Origin: CAYMEK01 sp964389305
GTDB lineage: Bacteria; Spirochaetota; Spirochaetia; SZUA-6; DRHE01
Assembly (NCBI GenBank): GCA_964389305.1
Contig: CAYMEK010000090.1
Span: forward strand, 1-12,102
DNA: 12,102 nucleotides
Reading direction: 5' to 3'
In this document: positions 1 to 6,908 of the stretch, one piece after another
How the letters are laid out: each line of letters begins with the position of its first letter
How positions within the stretch are numbered: the first letter of the stretch is position 1
Notes under the pieces: model-generated
Databases searched by the model: none
The model's input: the letters and a program-made list of their open reading frames with translations, nothing else
What the model was told of the DNA's origin: nothing
Program-made: the position numbers and the translations under genes

Positions 1-3000
1 AACCCGCAGGGTACCAGGTTATAGCGCTCGGTCCACAAGGATCCCGAGGTCACGAATGTCTGGGGCCCGGTCCATTCGGGCCAGGTATGGGCGTGATGCA
101 GCGGTCCGTGGGAGTTGCGGCGGTGGCCTGCCACCTCCACCCGCAGCTCGGAAGGCCCATTGCCCAGGAAATCGGTGACATCCACCTCGTTGGGCTCCCA
201 GGCGATGATACCCGCCTCCGCGCCGTTCACCGTGATCCGTACCGCCACTGCCCGGTACTCGGGCACGTGCACGAACAGGCGCTCGCCTTTGCGCAGCTTC
301 GGATCGATTGTCCACAGGTAGGCCACGTTTCCGGAATAGAAAGCCAGTCCTTGCGGCACCCAATCGCCCGGGTCCAGCTTTTCAGGTGGCCTGCCCAGGG
401 TGAGCCTGGTTCCCCTCACACCGACTCCGAAGTTCCCCAGAAGGTAGACGATTTCCAGGCCGGAGAAATCCTCCCGGTAGTCGCAGACCAGGGTGATCTC
501 GTTGGTCCCCGGGCGCAGGAACCCCGCATCTACGGGAAGCTTGCGAAGCGACGGATCGACCCACCAGCCGCACTCGACCTCCTTGCTGACCGGATGACCG
601 TTCAGCGAAATCTCGAAATGCTCCACGGATTCCAGGGCCAGGAACAGCTCGCCGCCGGGGACCGCCTCGACCTCGAAATCATACTGGAGAGTTACCTGGA
701 CATGTTTGGCCGCCGGTTTGGCCGCCGGTTTGCCCGCAACCCAGGGCTGCTTCATGCGTCCGCCCCGGTGGGGAAGGCCCAGAACGTCCCGGACCGCCCG
801 GTCGACGCGCAGGATCTCTTCCGGTTTCCGCCAGGCTTCCCGGCCGATCCTGAATCCGGGCCTGTCCAGTACCAGCACGTTTGCTTCCGAGAGGGCGATG
901 GGCCAGCCGCCAGAGCCCAGGCTGCTGTTGCGCAGCTCCCGGTAGGCTCTGCGGGGCGGCGGGAGACGGCTCTGTCTGTTTTTCGGGACCAGGAACAACC
1001 GGCTTGCCAGAGGCGGGAGATGGGTGCGGATCTCCCAGCCCCTTGCTCTCTTCCCGGCCCGGGCCCTGAACACGGAGCCGCTGTCAGGGTCCAGCTCCAG
1101 CGGTGTTCCCCCGCACCCGGCGAATCCCTGTACCACGACTGACGGGAAGGATTCGCGCCGGTTGCGCACGAAATCCTCGCCGGAAACCGCGGGCTTCATC
1201 TGCTTCGGGGAGAGCGAGGTGTTGCACAGGAAGAGGTAGAAGGCCCTCTCGTCTTCCCGCAGCAGGTAGAGCACCGGGGCCAGCTCGCCGCCCTGCGGGC
1301 CGGTGATCGAGATCCTGCGGGTAGCTTCCATCGCTGCAGCCAGTTCGGGCCCTTGGGCCGGCGCCCCGGCGCAGCGGGCGGCCAGCTTCTGAGCCGCCTG
1401 GGAGGGAAGAGCGTCCACATACGACGGCGCTTTGCCGGCAAATACCACCAGACCGCCGGCGCTGCGAAAGGCCGCCAGGAGATCCAGGGTGGTGGAACGG
1501 ATGGTGGTGAGCGGAGGAACGAGCACCGCGCTATAGCGAGCCCCGGCCACGGCCAGGGCCGCCGAGGCGCCGGAGCCTTCCACCCGGCCGTGGCGGGAGA
1601 GGATTTCCTCCTCTCCGTAATCGAAGTCCAGGTGGGCGCACAGAAGGGTGTCGCGCAGCGTCACCAGCGTGCGGTCCAGCCTCCGCACCCGCGGGTCCCG
1701 CCGCCAGCCCCTGCGCATCAGCAGCCACATGCTCTCGACGGGATGAATGACCAGCAGGTCCCGCACCTCCTCACCGCGGCTCAGGGCCGCGTGCAGGCGG
1801 GCGAAATAGTCCTCCACCTTGGGGTACAGGTGCCACCAGGGGGAGTGGTAGAAGATGCCCGCCGGGTAGTCCCGCTTGGCTTCTCCACGCATCGTGTACC
1901 AGGCCAGGTGCTGGCTGCGCAGGTTGATACCGAGGGCCGCCTGCCAATCCCCCAGGGCTTTATGACCGGCGAAGGGAAAGTCCCAACCCGTGCAGCCGTA
2001 GGTCTCCGTAAGCCGCCATCTGCGGCCGAACTGCCGCGCCGCCGAGCTGACCTGCTTGGCCGTGTCGTACTCCCGGGTGTGCTCGGTGAGCAGGTCCATT
2101 CCGGGGATCTCCATGTGCTCGTAGAACCGCATGGCGCTGCCCACCGCAGTGCTCTGCGCCGAGAGGGTTTCCTCGCGCAGGAGGTGACCGGTAAAGGGCA
2201 GGCCCGTCCTCCGGCAGAACCGGCCGACCTGGTGGGCGAAGGAGGTTACGAACAGGTGGGTCAGGCAGTCCAGGTAGTGATAGCGGGCCCGGCTGACCGG
2301 CACCTCCCCTACCTCGTATACCAGCTCGACCAGATGATCGAGGAGGTCGTAGCCGTAGCGGGAACAAAACTCCTCGGGCAGGCGGTCGGTCCAGCAGATG
2401 TGGCTCTCATCCCCATCCCATCCGAACAGGTGACCGTAGTTCGGCTCGTCGGTGAAGATCCCGGGTACTGATTTCCCGAACTCGCCGCCGAAGCGCCGGC
2501 GATACTGCCGGTGGGTGACCCGGATAAACTCGCGAACAGCCTCCGGGTTCAGGGTGTCCAGGTAGGCCTGACCATTGTACCAGTCACTGTCCGGATGGAC
2601 TTCGAGGCGAAACGCCAGAATAGATTCCTCCCAGGACAGCGAGGCGGGAACCTCGGTCCGCTGCAGACGACGTACCTGCCGCACCGAGTCTTCTTCGACC
2701 CGAGCGACAAAAACGGCCAGAAGGTTTTTGTTCCACTCAAGCTCCCCTGCCTCCTCGAGGCGCTCCAGGGAAAGCCGCCGCATGCGATAGGCGGGATTCC
2801 GCGTCACCAGCCCGCCGGCAGCTCCCGAGGGCCAGCGGTCTTCGTCGTACAGCCAGGCTTCCAGGCCCAGCTTCTTCGCCTCATCGATACAGACCTGGAT
2901 GCAGTCGAACCACTGCCCGGAGAGGTATTCGGTGTCCAGACCCACTCGGGAGTGCATGAAGAACCCGCCCAGGCCCATTTGCCTCATGATGCGGATCTGA

Positions 3001-3104
3001 CGGCGCAGCTCCTGCGGCTCAAGTCTTCCATTCCAGGCCCAGAAAGGCTTGGCCCGGTACACATTGGGGGGAGATCGGAATTCCCGGTAAAAAGAATCGT
3101 CCAC
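1..3104 (-). CDS. GH106-like glycosyl hydrolase (alpha-L-rhamnosidase-type), 3' end cut by window edge
   Basis: I translated nearly all of this frame (60-180 and 301-3104, plus the terminal 1-59) and found no stop. It runs off the left edge after 1034 codons. The N-terminus carries the signature of a large family usually annotated as glycosyl hydrolase or GH106: PFWAWNGRLEP at about residues 21-31, GGFFMHSRVG, then YDEDRWPSG at about 86-94. Candidate acidic catalytic residues are E220 in FTDEPN and E367 in LTETYG; I infer this from motif position only. A (beta/alpha)8-barrel-like N-terminal half is followed by a glutamine-amidotransferase-like middle domain, a KPAA linker near residue 792 and a beta-sandwich, carbohydrate-binding-like C-terminal domain. 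The last visible residues (SLWTERYNLVPCG) look like the usual family end, so probably only 10-20 residues are missing. The start is GTG: TGA lies in frame two codons upstream, inside the ribosome binding site. No signal peptide is visible, so a cytoplasmic enzyme acting on imported oligosaccharides is likely. Substrate unknown. Confidence 0.88.
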   Translation of the reverse strand, partial: MDDSFYREFRSPPNVYRAKPFWAWNGRLEPQELRRQIRIMRQMGLGGFFMHSRVGLDTEYLSGQWFDCIQVCIDEAKKLGLEAWLYDEDRWPSGAAGGLVTRNPAYRMRRLSLERLEEAGELEWNKNLLAVFVARVEEDSVRQVRRLQRTEVPASLSWEESILAFRLEVHPDSDWYNGQAYLDTLNPEAVREFIRVTHRQYRRRFGGEFGKSVPGIFTDEPNYGHLFGWDGDESHICWTDRLPEEFCSRYGYDLLDHLVELVYEVGEVPVSRARYHYLDCLTHLFVTSFAHQVGRFCRRTGLPFTGHLLREETLSAQSTAVGSAMRFYEHMEIPGMDLLTEHTREYDTAKQVSSAARQFGRRWRLTETYGCTGWDFPFAGHKALGDWQAALGINLRSQHLAWYTMRGEAKRDYPAGIFYHSPWWHLYPKVEDYFARLHAALSRGEEVRDLLVIHPVESMWLLMRRGWRRDPRVRRLDRTLVTLRDTLLCAHLDFDYGEEEILSRHGRVEGSGASAALAVAGARYSAVLVPPLTTIRSTTLDLLAAFRSAGGLVVFAGKAPSYVDALPSQAAQKLAARCAGAPAQGPELAAAMEATRRISITGPQGGELAPVLYLLREDERAFYLFLCNTSLSPKQMKPAVSGEDFVRNRRESFPSVVVQGFAGCGGTPLELDPDSGSVFRARAGKRARGWEIRTHLPPLASRLFLVPKNRQSRLPPPRRAYRELRNSSLGSGGWPIALSEANVLVLDRPGFRIGREAWRKPEEILRVDRAVRDVLGLPHRGGRMKQPWVAGKPAAKPAAKHVQVTLQYDFEVEAVPGGELFLALESVEHFEISLNGHPVSKEVECGWWVDPSLRKLPVDAGFLRPGTNEITLVCDYREDFSGLEIVYLLGNFGVGVRGTRLTLGRPPEKLDPGDWVPQGLAFYSGNVAYLWTIDPKLRKGERLFVHVPEYRAVAVRITVNGAEAGIIAWEPNEVDVTDFLGNGPSELRVEVAGHRRNSHGPLHHAHTWPEWTGPQTFVTSGSLWTERYNLVPCG
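704..732. repeat. 12-bp in-frame tandem repeat (KPAA linker)
   Basis: Two perfect copies of TTTGGCCGCCGG stand in tandem, with a partial third copy (TTTG). On the minus strand they encode K-P-A-A-K-P-A-A-K at about residues 792-800 of the glycosyl hydrolase, just before the C-terminal beta-sandwich. The composition (Lys/Pro/Ala) fits a flexible interdomain linker, and the perfect nucleotide repeat suggests recent slippage duplication. Confidence 0.9.
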
Positions 3105-3116
3105 GCCTCACCTTTT
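3105..3116 (-). promoter_or_regulatory. Ribosome binding site that fixes the GTG start of the glycosyl hydrolase
   Basis: Read on the minus strand, AAAAGGTGAGGC directly precedes GTG at 3104. AGGTGA matches the 3' part of the extended Shine-Dalgarno consensus at a suitable distance. Its TGA is also an in-frame stop, so translation cannot start upstream. The first in-frame ATG downstream lies inside the conserved barrel. Confidence 0.75.
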
Positions 3117-3132
3117 GCGTTGCTGTTCGCGG

Positions 3133-3164
3133 CGCCGCCCAGTCATTCGAACGGCGGGGCGGCG
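3133..3164 (-). other. GC-rich hairpin between the ygeW-like gene and the glycosyl hydrolase
   Basis: CGCCGCCC at 3133-3140 and GGGCGGCG at 3157-3164 are perfect inverted repeats with a 16-base loop, in the 73-base gap between the two minus-strand genes. No T-run follows on the minus strand, so it is not a standard intrinsic terminator. It could be an attenuator, an RNA-processing or stability element, or chance in GC-rich DNA. Confidence 0.4.
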
Positions 3165-3177
3165 GATGGTTGCGCTT

Positions 3178-4368
3178 TTAAGCGCGTCTGGCCGTCCCGC
3201 GCTCCAGCAGCTCCAGCAGCTTGCTCGCCGGATCGGCCACCTTGCTCAGGAAGATCATGGCCGCGATGATGTAGGGCTTGAAGCCGGCTTCCCGGTAGGT
3301 GTCCAGGCGGAAACGCTCGAACACCGAGGCGGCCACCTCGCCCCGCTGGCAGCTTACCCCGGAGATGTCCGCCGGCAGGCAGTGCAGGTACAGCGCGTCG
3401 TTGGTGCTCTCCATGAGCTTCTCGTTGCATTCCCAGTCGACAAACCGGCTGTTGGTCTGAAGGCATTCTTTCTCCAACTCCTCCAGGCCGGCTGTGTCGC
3501 CAGCCTGGAGCAAGGCGGTGCGGCGCTCCATAACCTCGTACGGGGCCCAGCTCTTCGGATAGACGATGTCCGCGCCGGCGAACGCCTCGGCCAGCGAGTG
3601 GGTCTTGGTGAAGGCGCCGCCGACGAGGCGGCTGTTTCTCTCCGCCAAGGCTTCCACCTCCGGAATCAGGGAGTAGCCTTCGGGATAGGCCAGGGCCACG
3701 TCCAGGCCGAAGCGGCTCATCAGGCCGATCACTCCCTGGGGGACCGACAGGGGCTTGCCGTAGGAGGGGGAGTAGGCCCAGGTCATGGCGAGCTTCCTGC
3801 CCTTCAGCTTTTCCAGGCCGCCGAAACGGCGGACCAGGTGCAGCAGGTCCGCCAGGGTTTGGGTGGGATGGTCGATGTCGCACTGCAGGTTGACCAGCGT
3901 AGGTAGCTGGGGCAGGACTCCTTCCCGGTGTCCCTCCCTGACCGCCTGGGAGACCTCTTTCATGTAGGTATGCCCTTGACCGAGGAATATGTCGTCCCGG
4001 ATGCCGATCACCTCGGTAAGGAAAGAGATCATGTTGGCGGTCTCTCGAACCGTCTCACCGTGGGCGATCTGCGTCTTGGTCTCGTCCAGGTCCTGGGCGG
4101 CCAGACCCAGCAGGTTGGCGGCGCTCAGGAAGCTGAAGCGGGTTCGGGTCGACTTATCCCGGAAAATGGCCACGGCCAGGCCGGAATCGAAGATGCGCGC
4201 AGAGACGTTGGACTCCCGCATGGCCGCCAGGATCTCCGCAACCTCCAGGACAGCCTTGATCTCCTGCTCCGTTTTGTCCCAGGTGAGCAGGAAGTCGCCG
4301 TTGTACAGGCCAGCGGCGCTCAGCCCGCCCAACGTTTCGATCTTGCCTCGTAACTCGTCTAGATTCAT
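3178..4368 (-). CDS. ygeW: Knotted carbamoyltransferase, YgeW family
   Basis: The 396-residue product belongs to the aspartate/ornithine carbamoyltransferase superfamily. The carbamoyl-phosphate-binding motif STRTR is at 73-77, HPTQTLAD begins at 167 and HCLP is at 329-332. Length and overall sequence match YgeW-type knotted transcarbamylases, which are thought to act catabolically: a carbamoylated substrate is split to carbamoyl phosphate, from which carbamate kinase makes ATP. The natural substrate of YgeW is not firmly known. The ATG at 4368 has AGAGGA eight bases upstream and its own promoter at 4394-4422. The frame stays open far upstream of this ATG, but that part is the antisense side of an intergenic region and the neighbouring gene, not protein. 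In E. coli ygeW sits with diaminopropionate lyase and carbamate kinase genes; none of these is visible here. The glycosyl hydrolase follows 73 bases downstream and may be co-transcribed. Confidence 0.93.
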   Translation of the reverse strand: MNLDELRGKIETLGGLSAAGLYNGDFLLTWDKTEQEIKAVLEVAEILAAMRESNVSARIFDSGLAVAIFRDKSTRTRFSFLSAANLLGLAAQDLDETKTQIAHGETVRETANMISFLTEVIGIRDDIFLGQGHTYMKEVSQAVREGHREGVLPQLPTLVNLQCDIDHPTQTLADLLHLVRRFGGLEKLKGRKLAMTWAYSPSYGKPLSVPQGVIGLMSRFGLDVALAYPEGYSLIPEVEALAERNSRLVGGAFTKTHSLAEAFAGADIVYPKSWAPYEVMERRTALLQAGDTAGLEELEKECLQTNSRFVDWECNEKLMESTNDALYLHCLPADISGVSCQRGEVAASVFERFRLDTYREAGFKPYIIAAMIFLSKVADPASKLLELLERGTARRA

Positions 4369-4393
4369 CACAGCGATCCTCTTTCGTCGGCCC

Positions 4394-4422
4394 ATTATAC
4401 GGCGGAAGAGGGGAGTCTCCAA
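4394..4422 (-). promoter_or_regulatory. Sigma-70-type promoter of the ygeW-like gene
   Basis: On the minus strand a perfect TATAAT (4399-4394) is preceded by TTGGAG (4422-4417) with a 17-base spacer. The predicted transcript start near 4387 leaves a leader of about 20 bases that contains the AGAGGA ribosome binding site. Confidence 0.7.
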
Positions 4423-4436
4423 GCTGTTATTCGGGG

Positions 4437-4464
4437 GCCGGCTGGAACCACCGGCTCGGCCGGC
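4437..4464 (-). terminator. Possible hairpin after the GNAT gene
   Basis: GCCGGC occurs at 4437-4442 and 4459-4464. It is self-complementary, so the two copies can pair around a 16-base loop, between the acetyltransferase stop and the ygeW promoter. There is no T-run on the minus strand, so termination here is only a weak suggestion. Confidence 0.22.
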
Positions 4465-4505
4465 TCGATACCCTGAGAAGCAAGGAGCCGACCCACAGGT
4501 GACGT

Positions 4506-5081
4506 TCAGTACCTGTAGCGCATGATCACCCGGCGGCGGGAGCGGCGGGCCGCCTCCCGGAAGCCGGCTTTGCGGAAGCTGCCGATCAGGCCGGTATAGG
4601 CCTCCTCGACCCGGACCTCGGATGTTTCGGGGTCCACGGGATAGGCTTCCACAATCCGCGCCCCCTGCTTCCGTGCATAATCCAGGGCCGCTTCGATCAT
4701 CAGATCGCAGAGCCCTTGACCCCGGCGCGCTGCGGAGATGTAGAAACAGACGATAGACCAGACCGGCTGGTCGTCGACCCGTTTCAACACCGCCGAACGG
4801 TCCAGCACGGGAAAGGCCTGCCGGGGGGCAATCGAGCACCAGCCGATCGGCTCTGTTCCCAGGTAGGCCAGGATACCGGGGATCTCTCCGCTGCGAATGA
4901 TCGCCTCCATGGCCTGACGGTTTTGCTCCCCTCGCCGACGGGCGAACTCGGAGCGTTTGATCCTCCACCACATGCACCAGCAGCCGCCGTCGGCCCCCTG
5001 GGGTCCGAAAAGCCTCTGCAGGTCCGGCCACTCCGTCGTGGTTACTGGCTTGAATACCAGCTCTTTCTTGGCGAGCTTCAT
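4506..5081 (-). CDS. GNAT family N-acetyltransferase
   Basis: The product has 191 residues. The acetyl-CoA-binding loop of the GNAT fold is seen as ARRGQGL at about 118-124, followed by a helix rich in hydrophobic residues. The N-terminal GGCWCMWWR (about 32-40) and C-terminal FRKAGF followed by Arg-rich residues are typical of a widespread GNAT subgroup of unknown substrate. ATG at 5081 has a strong GGGGGG ribosome binding site six bases upstream; the frame is open further upstream but that overlaps the preceding gene in another frame. It starts 41 bases after the stop of the solute-binding protein on the same strand, with no promoter seen between them, so the two are probably co-transcribed. 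It may acetylate a small amine or an antibiotic-like compound, but the sequence does not say which. Confidence 0.88.
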   Translation of the reverse strand: MKLAKKELVFKPVTTTEWPDLQRLFGPQGADGGCWCMWWRIKRSEFARRRGEQNRQAMEAIIRSGEIPGILAYLGTEPIGWCSIAPRQAFPVLDRSAVLKRVDDQPVWSIVCFYISAARRGQGLCDLMIEAALDYARKQGARIVEAYPVDPETSEVRVEEAYTGLIGSFRKAGFREAARRSRRRVIMRYRY

Positions 5082-5122
5082 GATCGCCCCCCTTCTTCCG
5101 CAGGCCGCTTCCACCGGCAGCG

Positions 5123-6682
5123 CTAGTTGTCGAAATATACCTCCCTGAAGCGGACACGTGCCCATGCGGCCGCCAGCACTACACCTTTCAGTTTTTCGTT
5201 GATTCCCACCGCCGTTTTTTCGAAAAATGCGACGATGATCGGACCCCGCTCGATGAAAATCTTCTGAGCCCGGTGATACAGCGCCACTCTCTTGGCTCGA
5301 TCCGGCTCGCCGTCGATCCTGCGGATCAGGGAGTCCAGCTCCGGGTCGGACCAGTGGCTCTCGTTCCATCGGGACTCACCGGTGTAGGCCAGCTTGAAGT
5401 AGGTGGCGGGCGTAGACCGGGCTTCCCATTCGGTGATGCCGAAATCGACGGCAAGCCAGCTATGTTTTCCCTCGCCGAAGTAGACATCCGGGGCGATCAC
5501 CTCAAGCGCGACCTCCACGCCGATCCGGGCCATCTGCTGCTTCCATACAGATGCGATCGCGACCGCCGTCGGGCGGTCCTGGACGTACAGGGTGATCTGC
5601 AAGCCGTCGGGATAGCCGGCCTGGGTCAAAAGCGCCCGGGCCCCCTCCGGATCGCTGGCAGGTGCCTTCTCCAGGTAATAATCTCCGAAGGCCGGTCCGA
5701 CGGGAGAGAAACCGTTTCCCGCCGAAGCCAGCCCGGGACGTACCGCCGAAATCAGCTCATTGTGGTCGGTAGCCAGCTTCAAGGCGCGGCGGATTCGGTT
5801 GTCCGACGCCAGATGCCCGGAATCGGATCTCAGGTGCAGCAGCCAGTGGCGGTTGGACTCACCGGTGACCAGCCTGAAGCCGGCTTGCGTTTCGAGGATT
5901 GCCGCCAGCTGCGGGTCGAGGCCGCCGACGAAATTCAGCTTGCCTCTGCGGAGAGCTTGGAGCTGAGCTGCCCGGTCGGGATGGAAGACGAGCCGGATCT
6001 CGTCAAGGTAAGGCAGAGGATAGCCGTCCGCATCTGTGACTGCGTAATGCGGATTTGGCTCGAGCAGGATTCCATCCCGAGGTACGTAGGCGGAAATCAT
6101 GAACGGTCCGCTTCCCACTCTCTCGTTTCCCGGCTCTCCACCTTCCTTGGGGATGATGCAGGCGCGGTAGTCCCCCACGTAGCTGGGGAACTCGGGATTC
6201 GGAGCGCTCAACTCGAAGCTGATCCTGCTCTCATCCAGGGCCCTTACCTGCTCGATATTCCGGAAGAGGTTCACCGCCGGACTGCCCTCCTGCGGATGTC
6301 GAAGCCGGTTGAAGCTGAACACAACATCGGCGGCGGTAACGGGCTTGCCACTACTGAATACCGAGTTGCTGCGGATCGTGAAGGTCCACTCCCGGCAGTC
6401 AGGAGAATCCCAGGAGACAGCCAGTTCGGGTCGGGGCCGGTTTTGGGCGTCGAGAAAGGTAAGGTGTTCGTAGACCTGCTGGAGAACCAGAATCTCCGAA
6501 TCGGAGACGGCGAAGTGGGGATCGAGACTGCGGACCGGCTCTGCACCTACCCGCAGCACCCCGCCGTGCTTCGGGCTTGCCGGTGAACGGAGGACCGGTT
6601 CCAGCCCTCCTGCAGCCCAGAGCACGGAGGAGAGAACGAGCCCTTCGATCATCAGAACAATGGCAGCCGACTTTCTTCGCAT
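5123..6682 (-). CDS. ABC transporter substrate-binding protein, family 5 (peptide/nickel type)
   Basis: The 519-residue product starts with a signal peptide: MRRK, a hydrophobic stretch at about 6-22, then a likely signal peptidase I site near WA-AGG at 22-26. No Cys lipobox is present, so it looks like a soluble periplasmic protein, not a lipoprotein. The mature part shows the DppA/OppA-type fold signature EWTFTIRSNSVFSSGKPVTAADVVFS (written here in parts: EWTFTIR at 98-104, SSGKPVTAADVVFS at 110-123), and GSGPF at 190-194. Substrates of this family include di- and oligopeptides, nickel, heme and sugars, and cannot be told here. No permease or ATPase gene lies next to it, so it is an orphan or shares a transporter encoded elsewhere. 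The ATG at 6682 has no strong ribosome binding site; the signal peptide supports this start. The promoter is at 6776-6803, leaving a leader of about 85-90 bases. Confidence 0.92.
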   Translation of the reverse strand: MRRKSAAIVLMIEGLVLSSVLWAAGGLEPVLRSPASPKHGGVLRVGAEPVRSLDPHFAVSDSEILVLQQVYEHLTFLDAQNRPRPELAVSWDSPDCREWTFTIRSNSVFSSGKPVTAADVVFSFNRLRHPQEGSPAVNLFRNIEQVRALDESRISFELSAPNPEFPSYVGDYRACIIPKEGGEPGNERVGSGPFMISAYVPRDGILLEPNPHYAVTDADGYPLPYLDEIRLVFHPDRAAQLQALRRGKLNFVGGLDPQLAAILETQAGFRLVTGESNRHWLLHLRSDSGHLASDNRIRRALKLATDHNELISAVRPGLASAGNGFSPVGPAFGDYYLEKAPASDPEGARALLTQAGYPDGLQITLYVQDRPTAVAIASVWKQQMARIGVEVALEVIAPDVYFGEGKHSWLAVDFGITEWEARSTPATYFKLAYTGESRWNESHWSDPELDSLIRRIDGEPDRAKRVALYHRAQKIFIERGPIIVAFFEKTAVGINEKLKGVVLAAAWARVRFREVYFDN

Positions 6683-6775
6683 CAGTGAATCCGCGTGATC
6701 CTTTAAGTGGGCGGCTTGAAGAGCGCGTCCGGTTGAGCTCGACGGAAGCGCCAGGCGGCCGCCAGATGATCATTC

Positions 6776-6803
6776 ATTATAGGTGTGGCCGGGATGTTTG
6801 CAA
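6776..6803 (-). promoter_or_regulatory. Promoter of the solute-binding protein gene
   Basis: On the minus strand a perfect TATAAT (6781-6776) is preceded by TTGCAA (6803-6798) with a 16-base spacer. It is divergent from the aminotransferase promoter at 6871-6899, about 70 bases away, so one regulator bound between them could act on both genes. Confidence 0.6.
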
Positions 6804-6870
6804 AGATCGACGGAGGTGGTGAAAGATTCTGAAGGGGCGCCCTTCCGACGGCTTTCCCGTGACCGTTGTC

Positions 6871-6899
6871 TTGAGAACCGGGGTCAGGCCTGGTATGAT
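6871..6899 (+). promoter_or_regulatory. Promoter of the aminotransferase gene
   Basis: TTGAGA (6871-6876) and TATGAT (6894-6899) are separated by 17 bases and each matches the consensus at five of six positions. The expected transcript start (about 6905-6908) lies directly before the ATG at 6909, which has no Shine-Dalgarno sequence. This suggests a leaderless mRNA. Confidence 0.6.
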
Positions 6900-6908
6900 G
6901 GCCAGGTT

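Noticed and set aside
87..1142. Plus-strand open frame of 351 codons
   Set aside because: It lies antisense to the glycosyl hydrolase, whose frame is open and carries family motifs; the plus-strand translation is rich in Pro, Arg, Gln and shows no domain.
1353..2471. Plus-strand open frame of 372 codons
   Set aside because: Antisense shadow of the same glycosyl hydrolase in GC-rich DNA, where stop codons are rare; low-complexity composition.
5273..6586. Plus-strand open frame of 437 codons
   Set aside because: Antisense to the solute-binding protein, which has a signal peptide and clear family motifs; no recognisable domain in the plus-strand reading.
6754..6763. Palindrome GGCGGCCGCC in the solute-binding protein leader
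   Set aside because: A short GC-only dyad is expected by chance in this GC-rich DNA, and there is no second copy or spacing that links it to a regulator.
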